Origin: JAUNSR01 sp036655755
GTDB taxonomy: Bacteria > Bacteroidota > Bacteroidia > Bacteroidales > JAUNSR01
DNA: 14,359 bases
Assembly: GCA_036655755.1 (NCBI GenBank)
Contig: JAVVPN010000073.1
Coordinates: forward strand, 1-14,359
Reading direction: 5' to 3'
The position numbers and the translations under genes were made by a program. Every line of letters begins with the position of its first letter. Position 1 is the first letter of the stretch. Of the stretch, positions 7,573 through 13,055 are shown piece by piece. The notes beneath the pieces were generated by a model. That model saw only the letters and a program-made list of their open reading frames with translations. It did no database searches and was not told the origin of the DNA.

Positions 7573-7842
7573 TCAGGTTAAAAACTCGCCGAAACCGCCC
7601 TCCTTGAGCAACTTGCGCACCTCCTCCGACTGAGATTCATTGATGAATATTTTCACCCGACTCTCTTCCAGAACACCACCCCACACTGCATTTAGGGCAG
7701 AGTCGTACAACACGCATTCGATTCCATGCGAATCAAGAAAACTTTTAACCAGCCCCGCCTGCGTAGTTTGCCTAAACTGAGCTACGGATTCTACCCCCTG
7801 CATGGTCAGTATGTCAAGACGTGAAACGATCGATCTCTCCAT
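7573..7842 (-). CDS. DUF2007 domain small protein
   Basis: 89 aa, ATG at 7842, with no signal peptide and no membrane segment. Residues about 20-85 fit the DUF2007 (putative signal-transducing protein) pattern: a leading strand and helix (VAQFRQTTQAGLVKSFLDSHG), then IECVLYD, then a C-terminal VKIFINESQSEEVRKLL. This ferredoxin-like alpha/beta fold is widespread but of unknown function; a PII-like signalling or small-molecule-binding role has been guessed from structure only. A second in-frame ATG at codon 14 is a possible alternative start, since conservation seems to begin after it. It lies 98 nt upstream of the metallophosphatase gene on the same strand. A candidate promoter between them suggests it need not be in the same operon. 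Confidence 0.8.
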   Translation of the reverse strand: MERSIVSRLDILTMQGVESVAQFRQTTQAGLVKSFLDSHGIECVLYDSALNAVWGGVLEESRVKIFINESQSEEVRKLLKEGGFGEFLT

Positions 7843-7934
7843 AATTGATTGATTTAAAACATCAAACTCTAAGTTAGTAAAAACAAACCATATAAGAAAC
7901 GATTCGCGATTATACCGTCGCCTATCGGCGCTTG

Positions 7935-7942
7935 TACCTTTG
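7935..7942 (+). promoter_or_regulatory. Exact TAnnTTTG -7 box just upstream of the repeat array
   Basis: TACCTTTG on the plus strand is one of the commonest forms of the Bacteroidetes -7 box. Initiation would fall about 7946-7949, right at the first repeat unit. No TTTG sits at the usual distance upstream (7912-7915 reads ATAC), so half of the promoter signature is missing. A short GC-rich inverted repeat (CGCC/GGCG, 7919-7930) sits in the spacer. Confidence 0.4.
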
Positions 7943-7950
7943 CTTAATCC

Positions 7951-8083
7951 TCAAGAGAAACACTTTTTTTGCGTCATGGGGTACACATCTGTTCCCCACG
8001 AGGGACACAAGTGTGCTTCATGGGAAACAAATGTGTGCTTCAAGGCGCACTCTATTGTCCCTCTTGAGGCACATATCTGTTTC
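7951..8083 (+). repeat. Degenerate ~22-nt tandem repeat array with self-complementary units
   Basis: Six units align at a period of 21-23 nt: 7951-7973, 7974-7996, 7997-8017, 8018-8039, 8040-8061 and 8062-8083. A degraded seventh begins at 8084 (GCAAGAGG). The shared pattern is roughly TCAtGrG, then ACA, a short AT-rich centre, then TGT and CCC or GCT. The 10-mer GTGTGCTTCA recurs exactly at 8011-8020 and 8033-8042. Units are partly palindromic: 7977-7985 pairs with 7990-7998 (nine positions, one T-T mismatch, 4-nt loop), and GAGGGACA (8000-8007) pairs with TGTCCCTC (8056-8063). Units are contiguous with no unique spacers, so this is not a CRISPR array. A 22-nt period is not a multiple of three, which argues against a repeated peptide. 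It lies between a divergent DUF2007 gene and rplS. Confidence 0.75.
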
Positions 8084-8160
8084 GCAAGAGGAAAAGAGCG
8101 AGGAACAAGCGCCCGAAAGAAAAAGAACACCCGGGTTTTAAGAATTTAATACGCTAATAT

Positions 8161-8191
8161 TTTGTGGTTTAGTCGTTTTTTTGTTCCTTTG
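8161..8191 (+). promoter_or_regulatory. Promoter for rplS
   Basis: TTTG at 8161-8164, 19 nt, then TTCCTTTG at 8184-8191 (one mismatch to TAnnTTTG), giving initiation near 8195-8198 and a leader of about 80 nt. Position and spacing fit a Bacteroidetes housekeeping promoter. Confidence 0.6.
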
Positions 8192-8197
8192 CACCGC

Positions 8198-8244
8198 TTT
8201 ACGTAATCTCTGGCAGGGAACGCTACTTGTTTACATTACGCAAA
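8198..8244 (+). promoter_or_regulatory. Stem-loop in the rplS leader, possible L19 autoregulatory element
   Basis: TTTACGTAAT (8198-8207) pairs with ATTACGCAAA (8235-8244) over ten positions with one A-C mismatch. The 27-nt loop (8208-8234) can form a short inner helix (TGGC 8211-8214 with GCTA 8222-8225, including a G-U pair). It lies at the predicted 5' end of the rplS transcript. Ribosomal protein genes often carry autoregulatory leaders, but whether this one binds L19 is an inference. Confidence 0.4.
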
Positions 8245-8277
8245 CATTATTTTTTACACTATAAATATCTATTAAAG

Positions 8278-8526
8278 ATGGATTTAATTAAAATTGCAGA
8301 GGAAGCTTTCGCNNNNNNNNNNNNNNNNNNNNNNNNNNNNNNNNNNNNNNNNNNNNNNNNNNNNNNNNNNNNNNNNNNNNNNNNNNNNNNNNNNNNNNNC
8401 CCAATCGAATCTCCGTTCATCGAAAGCATCACCGTTAACAAATACGGTAAAGTTCGTCGTGCTAAATTGTACTACCTACGTGCACTTACCGGTAAAAAAG
8501 CTCGTATCAAAGAAAGAAGAATGTAA
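8278..8526 (+). CDS. rplS: 50S ribosomal protein L19, interrupted by an assembly gap
   Basis: The N-terminus from ATG 8278 (MDLIKIAEEAF) and the C-terminus after the gap (PIESPFIESITV, then VRRAKLYYLR and GKKARIKERRM) are diagnostic of bacterial L19, which sits at the 30S-50S interface. Bases 8313-8399 are N. Both sides stay in the same frame across the 87 Ns, but the implied product is 82 aa while L19 proteins are about 115-125 aa. The middle of the family, roughly 60 residues, is represented by only about 29 unknown codons. A frame-preserving gap of wrong size is more likely than a deleted gene. ATG 8278 is preferred to an in-frame upstream codon at 8227, because that would start inside the leader stem-loop and add 17 residues unlike L19. 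A strong terminator follows at 8552. Confidence 0.95.
   Translation: MDLIKIAEEAFXXXXXXXXXXXXXXXXXXXXXXXXXXXXXXPIESPFIESITVNKYGKVRRAKLYYLRALTGKKARIKERRM
8313..8399. other. Run of 87 N (assembly gap or masked sequence) inside rplS
   Basis: All bases are N, so the content is unknown. Flanking codons show that the missing DNA encodes the central part of L19. Comparison with the usual family length suggests about 100 nt more than 87 are missing. Confidence 0.95.
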
Positions 8527-8551
8527 TAACTCTTCTCCACGAGAATACAAC

Positions 8552-8587
8552 AAAAAGAGGATTTCCTTTCGGGGAAATCCTCTTTTT
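8552..8587. terminator. Strong intrinsic terminator after rplS, bidirectional
   Basis: A perfect 15-bp inverted repeat (8552-8566 and 8573-8587) with a 6-nt loop (TTTCGG). The 3' arm ends in CTTTTT on the plus strand, and its AAAAAG partner gives the same tail when read leftward. It sits between the convergent rplS and ThrE_2-type genes and can serve both. Confidence 0.9.
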
Positions 8588-8609
8588 GCATTTATACCGG
8601 CCTCATCAC

Positions 8610-9128
8610 TCACGAAGCCGGGTGAATCCGCTTACGCGTCATCGAGAAACTCTGGCGATGGAAAATGAAAATCGGAATCGCAACTCCCACTACCAGACCA
8701 AAAAGTACGAAAATAGCCGTAAAGCCGTTTTTCAGAAAATCAATTAAGTAAATGCTCGCTTCGTCCGATTCGACCGCATGTAAAAATTTGGTGAGGCCCA
8801 ATATGCTTTTATAGGCGAACATGCCAGGAATCATCGGAAGCAACGACGGAAAAGAGAACACCTCGGCCGGACAATGAATCTTGCGGGCAAAGGGGATGGA
8901 AAGCAACCCGATCAGAAACGCCGCGATAAAAGAGGCGGATGTAATGGGGTATTGTAATGCGTCGCAATGCATCAGGAAATAACGCGCCCCATGCCCTACC
9001 GCAGCCAAAAAAGCGGAGATCGCGATTGCCTGACGCGGAGGATTAGAGATAATCGCAAACCCGATTGCCGCGACGGCAGCCAGCAACCCATCCATCAGAA
9101 TTGCCAGAAAAAAAGAAGAGTCTATCAT
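8610..9128 (-). CDS. ThrE_2 / YjjB-type (DUF3815) transporter subunit
   Basis: 172 aa, ATG at 9128 overlapping the TGA of the upstream gene (ATGA, 9125-9128), so translation is probably coupled. It is highly hydrophobic, with about five membrane segments (near residues 6-28, 32-52, 62-80, 93-112 and 132-155). FPSLLPMIPGMFAYKS in the centre is the typical signature of the DUF3815 half of threonine/serine exporters, where a Pro-Gly in a membrane segment is conserved. In Corynebacterium ThrE both halves are one protein. Here they are two genes, as in Escherichia coli yjjP/yjjB, which has been linked to succinate export. The C-terminus is basic and faces the cytoplasm in the likely topology. The substrate (threonine/serine, succinate or another small acid) cannot be told from sequence. 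Confidence 0.9.
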   Translation of the reverse strand: MIDSSFFLAILMDGLLAAVAAIGFAIISNPPRQAIAISAFLAAVGHGARYFLMHCDALQYPITSASFIAAFLIGLLSIPFARKIHCPAEVFSFPSLLPMIPGMFAYKSILGLTKFLHAVESDEASIYLIDFLKNGFTAIFVLFGLVVGVAIPIFIFHRQSFSMTRKRIHPAS

Positions 9129-9898
9129 AATGCACTGATATTAGTAATTAATAAAGTAGCCGAAAGCCCGATGGCAATACAGATTACCAGCAGTGTGGCA
9201 TTGATAAACCGGGATGTCCCGGCCAATACATGTCCGTCGATCACATCCATAATGGAGTTAATGAGTGGCACACCCGGAATGAGGTAGAGTACACTCGTAC
9301 CGAGCGCTATCTCGGGCGTAGTACCCAATGAGAACAGATACCCCGCACTGGCGATCATGGAAGCTACAAAAGAGGAAAGGGTAAATACCGCCAAATGATT
9401 CCAATGGCGATGCATCAACTGCTGGCGCAGATAGAATCCCCCCAGCGTAGCCACAAACACCAATCCCATCGATACCAGGTCGCCTTGGAACAACCGGCAG
9501 AAACAAGCGTTGGCACACGCTACGAGCAATAAAACGGTAATATCTTTTTCGCGCGGGCGGCTTACAATTTCGTTAAATCGCGACCGGAGATCCTCCAGCG
9601 AAAGATGCTCGTCGACCGCCTGCCAGCTCAGTTCGCTCAGATGCGCGTTCATCGCAAAATTGAGCGCCGTGGGCTTCATTTTATTCACCGTAGAATAGCT
9701 GTGCGTATTATCCGCATCGCGTACGGTGAGGATGACGGTTTTCTGAAAGATAGTCATGTCGGCACTACAACCAAATGCCTCGGCGATGCGCGCCGTATTT
9801 TTAACGACACGGGAGGTTTGAACGCCCACACCCATCAGGCAAGTGGAATAATCGGCAAGAAACCGCGAAAGTTCTTTTAAGTGGGTATGTAAATCCAT
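9125..9898 (-). CDS. ThrE / YjjP-type (DUF1212) transporter subunit
   Basis: 257 aa from ATG 9898. A longer frame opens at 9952, but a promoter -7 box at 9924-9931 would place the transcript start near 9917-9920, inside that extension. The family-like sequence also begins with MDLHTHLKEL, so 9898 is preferred. Residues 1-115 form a soluble domain (GVGVQTSRVVKNTARIAEAFG is the usual family start). Residues about 118-255 hold some five membrane segments, including SVLYLIPGVPLINSIMDVIDG, the conserved Pro-Gly-Val and Asp motif of ThrE/DUF1212 proteins. It forms a two-gene unit with the DUF3815 partner, and the pair should make one inner-membrane exporter of amino acids or dicarboxylates. A LysR-type gene is divergent, 111 nt away, and is the likely regulator. 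Confidence 0.9.
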   Translation of the reverse strand: MDLHTHLKELSRFLADYSTCLMGVGVQTSRVVKNTARIAEAFGCSADMTIFQKTVILTVRDADNTHSYSTVNKMKPTALNFAMNAHLSELSWQAVDEHLSLEDLRSRFNEIVSRPREKDITVLLLVACANACFCRLFQGDLVSMGLVFVATLGGFYLRQQLMHRHWNHLAVFTLSSFVASMIASAGYLFSLGTTPEIALGTSVLYLIPGVPLINSIMDVIDGHVLAGTSRFINATLLVICIAIGLSATLLITNISAL

Positions 9899-9923
9899 AA
9901 ATAAGGGTCGGTTTATTCGGGCG

Positions 9924-9931
9924 CAAAGGTA
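9924..9931 (-). promoter_or_regulatory. -7 box of the ThrE/YjjP-type operon promoter
   Basis: The minus strand reads TACCTTTG, an exact TAnnTTTG match. TATG (complement of 9950-9953) is a 3-of-4 match to TTTG at 18 nt upstream. The predicted start near 9917-9920 leaves a leader of about 20 nt and supports translation from 9898 rather than 9952. Confidence 0.6.
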
Positions 9932-9951
9932 GCCCTTTGAAAGAAAGAGCA

Positions 9952-9959
9952 TACATTTG
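9952..9959 (+). promoter_or_regulatory. Candidate -7 box for the LysR-type gene
   Basis: TACATTTG is an exact match to TAnnTTTG on the plus strand, about 50 nt before the LysR ATG. No TTTG lies at the usual distance (one at 9936-9939 is too close). It overlaps the upstream element of the divergent promoter, so the two polymerases would compete. Confidence 0.4.
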
Positions 9960-9975
9960 TAAAAAGGAAAAAACC

Positions 9976-9992
9976 TATCATATCCATTGATA
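9976..9992. promoter_or_regulatory. Dyad with LysR-type operator geometry (ATC-N9-GAT)
   Basis: TATCA-N7-TGATA is a perfect inverted repeat and contains ATC-N9-GAT, the spacing of a classic LysR-family box. It lies between the divergent LysR-type and ThrE-type genes, 18 nt before the LysR start. A perfect palindrome TTGATCAA follows at 10000-10007, and ATTGATAAA (9986-9994) and ATTGATCAA (9999-10007) form a 13-nt-phased direct repeat. Binding is an inference. Confidence 0.5.
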
Positions 9993-10009
9993 AAAACGAT
10001 TGATCAACG

Positions 10010-10915
10010 ATGGAATTACGACAGTTAAAATACTTTTCGCAGGCAGCGGAGGTACTCAATTTTACAGAGGCGGCACGCCGGCTGTTCATTACCCAAAGCA
10101 CACTTTCGCAGCAGATTAAACAGCTCGAAGAGGAGCTTGGGATACCGCTTTTCGACCGTATCGGGAAGCATGTGATTCTGACCGAAGCGGGAGAATCGTT
10201 TCTGCCCTACGCACGCCAAACCTTGCAAAACTCGGAATATGGGAAGCAAAAATTACGCGACCTGCAACAGATTCATTGCGGTACGCTGCATATCGGGGTA
10301 ACGTACAGCCTGAGTCCGCTGCTGACAAACACCATTATGATATTTGCCCGCAAGTATCCGGGCGTGAAGCTCGACATCCGCTATTTCAGCTCGTCGGAAC
10401 TGCTTGCCCGCATCAAAGAACATCAGTTCGACTTCATTCTTTCGTTTCTGCCTCAGCAGAAAGAGGAGCTTTTCGAAACGATGCCGTTATTTGATTCTTC
10501 ACTGGTAATGGTGGTAGACCGGCGTCATCCGCTGGCTGCTTACGGCAAGGTGAACTGGTCGGTGCTGGCACAACACTCGGTCGTATTGCCGGCGGTAGGA
10601 CTATCGGCCCGCATGGTGCTCGACCAGATGCTCGCGCATCACCGGGTAAGCCTCACTCCCACCATCGAAACCAACGACGTAAGCCTTATTCTGCAACTGA
10701 TCAAAACCGGCCATTGGGTTTCGTTTCTTTCGAAAGCGACCATCCTGAATCAGCCCGATCTGAAAGGGATCGCATTGCCCGAAAAGCAGGCTCGGATGCA
10801 GGCTTCGCTGATCTGGCTGAAGGATGCCTATCAGAAAAATTCTGCGGTCGCCTTCAAGCAAATTCTTGAAGAACAGGCCGGCAATTATCGGCGCGGATCG
10901 GAAGATGCGTTATAA
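10010..10915 (+). CDS. LysR-type transcriptional regulator
   Basis: 301 aa, ATG 10010. The N-terminal winged helix-turn-helix is textbook LTTR: MELRQLKYFSQAAEVLNFTEAA, then LFITQSTLSQQIKQLEEELG (recognition helix about residues 28-42) and PLFDR. Residues about 90-290 are the periplasmic-binding-like effector domain (LHIGVTYSLSPLLTNTI begins it; VVLPAVGLSARMVLDQML and IKTGHWVSFL lie in the second lobe). It resembles the CynR/CysB-like group more than a named regulator; the ligand is unknown. It is divergent from the ThrE/YjjP-YjjB type pair with a dyad in between. The usual LTTR logic is therefore that it represses its own gene and activates the exporter when a co-inducer is bound. It ends 66 nt before the PgpH-type gene, which has its own promoter box. 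Confidence 0.95.
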   Translation: MELRQLKYFSQAAEVLNFTEAARRLFITQSTLSQQIKQLEEELGIPLFDRIGKHVILTEAGESFLPYARQTLQNSEYGKQKLRDLQQIHCGTLHIGVTYSLSPLLTNTIMIFARKYPGVKLDIRYFSSSELLARIKEHQFDFILSFLPQQKEELFETMPLFDSSLVMVVDRRHPLAAYGKVNWSVLAQHSVVLPAVGLSARMVLDQMLAHHRVSLTPTIETNDVSLILQLIKTGHWVSFLSKATILNQPDLKGIALPEKQARMQASLIWLKDAYQKNSAVAFKQILEEQAGNYRRGSEDAL

Positions 10916-10953
10916 TAAAGCTGCTTTTTATTTCAAGGGGCGGGTTGATTTTT

Positions 10954-10961
10954 TATATTTG
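10954..10961 (+). promoter_or_regulatory. -7 box of a promoter for the PgpH-type gene
   Basis: TATATTTG matches TAnnTTTG exactly. TTTC at 10931-10934, 19 nt upstream, is a 3-of-4 match to TTTG. Initiation near 10965-10968 would leave only about 15 nt before the ATG at 10982. Confidence 0.55.
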
Positions 10962-10981
10962 TGCTTTAATCTCAAGTTCAT

Positions 10982-13048
10982 ATGACCTCATCCGACTCTT
11001 TACCGGAACTGAGTTTCCGGGAAAAACTGATCAGAATACTACTTTATGTGGCAGCTACTGCCATCATTGTGTATTTCCTACCGCGCGAAGGAAAATTCCG
11101 CTATCACTTTCAGGAGGGACGGCCATGGAAATATGGTCTGCTGACAGCTTCGTTCGACTTTCCGATCTATAAAACCGACGCACAGATACAGTTTGAGCGC
11201 GACAGCATCATGCAGCGCTATCATCCGTATTATAAGATGGATAAGTCGATCAGCGAGAAGCAAATCGGCAAACTGGCCGATGATTACCGTGACAAATTAC
11301 GCAAGTCGCTTTCGGCACAAGATTATCGCTATCTGACCAATTCGTTGCAGATATTGTATAAAGAGGGGTTGCTTACCCCTAACGAACAAAGCGAACTGGA
11401 GCGCAACCAAACAAAATCGGTGCGGATACTGGATCAGAACGTATCGAAGCTAAAACAGATCAATACCTTAAAGACGGTGCGCGAGGCGTATGAGTCGATC
11501 CTGTCGAACGCGCCTTCGGAAGAGAGCCGGCGCAGCCTGCGCAACAGCAACATCAATTTATATTTACAGGAGAATCTCACCCTCGATACCCTCACCTCTC
11601 AGAAAGTCAAGAACGAACTGCTGCAAACCATATCGGCATCGAGCGGGCTCGTTCAGGCAGGCGAGCGTATCGTAGACCGGGGGGAAATTATTACCCCTCA
11701 GACCTACAACATATTGCGTTCGCTCGAAATGGTGAATCAGAAAAGGGCCGGCACGGCCGGACAACAATCGCTTACACTGATCGGACAGATACTGATTACA
11801 TTGTTATTGCTCGGATCGTTGCTGGTATTCCAATACCTGTATCGCCCGGCCATGTTCCATAAACTGCGCGACGTAGAGGTGGTGTTGTTGTTGGTTACTT
11901 CTATGATTATGCTTTCGTCGTTTCTGGGGCATTTCCGCTTGTCGAGCATCTATCTGGTGCCGTTTGCCTTGGTACCGATCGTGATCCGAACGTTTCTCGA
12001 TTCACGTGTGGCGTTTTTCGCCCATATCGTAACAATTACGATCAGCTCGTTTTTGGCACCGTTCGCCTTCGAATTCTTCCTGCTTCAGGTAAGCGTGGGG
12101 ATCACTACGATTTTCAGTCTGAAAGAACTGACGCAACGTTCGCAGCTGTTGAAAGTGGCAATCTTCGTATTTCTGACCTATTCGGTGGTCTATGTGGGCT
12201 ATACGCTGATCATGGAGGGGGACTGGGATAAAATCAACCCGACGATGTTCGTTTATTTCGTAATCAACGCCACGTTGCTTTTATTCGCATACCTGCTGAT
12301 TTTCATATTGGAGAAGACACTGGGTTTCACTTCGAACGTAACGTTGGTGGAATTGTCGAATATCAACGCCCCTTTGTTGCGGCGCTTGTCGGAAGAGTGT
12401 CCGGGAACGTTTCAACATTCACTTCAGATTTCGAACTTGTGCGCGCAGGCGGCACGCCGTATCGGAGCAAACGTACAGCTGATACGAACCGGTGCGCTTT
12501 ATCATGACATCGGCAAATTGCAGAATCCGTCGTTCTTTACCGAGAACCAACACGATATCAATCCGCATAACCAGCTGACGATTGAGCAAAGTATCGGAAT
12601 TATCAAACAGCATGTAAGCGACGGACTGAAACTGGCACAGAAGGAGAAGCTACCGGAAGAGATCACAGCGTTTATCGCCACTCACCATGGTGCGGGCACC
12701 CTGAAATATTTTTACAACAAATGGCATAATGAGCATCCGGATGAACAGATCAACGAGAATATCTTTCATTATCCGGGCCCTAACCCATCGACCAAAGAGC
12801 AGGCGTTGCTGATGATGGCCGACAGTATCGAAGCGGCCTCACGAAGCCTGAAGGATTACAGCGACGATTCTTTCACGAAACTGGTGAACAAACTGATCGA
12901 CACCCAAATCAGCGAGGGAATGTTTAACAATACGCCGCTTACTTTCCGCGATGTGCAAATCATCAAGGAGGTTTTCATTGAGCGACTAAAGACGATGTAT
13001 CATGCCCGTATCAGCTATCCGGAACTATTGAAACCAGAAGGTAAATAG
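10982..13048 (+). CDS. PgpH-type 7TM-HD protein, probable c-di-AMP phosphodiesterase
   Basis: 688 aa, ATG 10982. Layout matches the 7TMR-HD family: one N-terminal membrane helix (about 17-33), an extracytoplasmic 7TMR-HDED domain (about 45-265, including GLVQAGERIVDRGEIIT), a block of about seven membrane helices (about 266-445), and a cytoplasmic HD domain (about 470-680). Metal-binding and catalytic residues are in place: H479 (GTFQHS), H508-D509 (YHDIGK), H544 (IKQHV), H568-H569 (THHGAG) and D614 (MADSIEA). PgpH enzymes hydrolyse the second messenger c-di-AMP, which controls potassium and osmotic balance and cell-wall state; assignment to this substrate follows from family architecture. 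The external domain suggests that hydrolysis responds to a signal outside the cytoplasmic membrane. The neighbours do not form a c-di-AMP operon. Confidence 0.93.
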   Translation: MTSSDSLPELSFREKLIRILLYVAATAIIVYFLPREGKFRYHFQEGRPWKYGLLTASFDFPIYKTDAQIQFERDSIMQRYHPYYKMDKSISEKQIGKLADDYRDKLRKSLSAQDYRYLTNSLQILYKEGLLTPNEQSELERNQTKSVRILDQNVSKLKQINTLKTVREAYESILSNAPSEESRRSLRNSNINLYLQENLTLDTLTSQKVKNELLQTISASSGLVQAGERIVDRGEIITPQTYNILRSLEMVNQKRAGTAGQQSLTLIGQILITLLLLGSLLVFQYLYRPAMFHKLRDVEVVLLLVTSMIMLSSFLGHFRLSSIYLVPFALVPIVIRTFLDSRVAFFAHIVTITISSFLAPFAFEFFLLQVSVGITTIFSLKELTQRSQLLKVAIFVFLTYSVVYVGYTLIMEGDWDKINPTMFVYFVINATLLLFAYLLIFILEKTLGFTSNVTLVELSNINAPLLRRLSEECPGTFQHSLQISNLCAQAARRIGANVQLIRTGALYHDIGKLQNPSFFTENQHDINPHNQLTIEQSIGIIKQHVSDGLKLAQKEKLPEEITAFIATHHGAGTLKYFYNKWHNEHPDEQINENIFHYPGPNPSTKEQALLMMADSIEAASRSLKDYSDDSFTKLVNKLIDTQISEGMFNNTPLTFRDVQIIKEVFIERLKTMYHARISYPELLKPEGK

Positions 13049-13055
13049 GGTTTGC

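Larger units (their letters stand above)
7843..8277. other. 435-nt intergenic region between DUF2007 and rplS
   Basis: No convincing protein gene lies here. From left to right it holds an AT-rich stretch (7843-7930), a TACCTTTG box, the degenerate 22-nt repeat array, a purine-rich segment (8084-8135), the rplS promoter (8161-8191) and a structured rplS leader (8198-8277). Two overlapping plus-strand frames stay open across the repeats. Both lack a homologue I recognise and are best read as by-products of the repeat composition. Confidence 0.7.

Noticed and set aside
7951..8083. CRISPR array
   Set aside because: Units are contiguous and degenerate, with no unique spacers between them and no cas genes in the window.
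7932..8149. Two overlapping plus-strand frames (69 codons each) across the repeat array
   Set aside because: They are open in two frames over the same degenerate 22-nt repeats, show no domain or conserved composition, and the repeat period would shift frame at each unit. Coding is unlikely.
8227..8277. Upstream extension of rplS from an alternative start at 8227
   Set aside because: The extra residues do not resemble L19 and fall in the predicted leader; ATG 8278 matches the family N-terminus.
8278..8526. rplS as a pseudogene with an internal deletion
   Set aside because: The missing part is a run of Ns, both ends are intact and in frame, and the gene is expected to be essential; a gap of wrong length explains the shortfall better.
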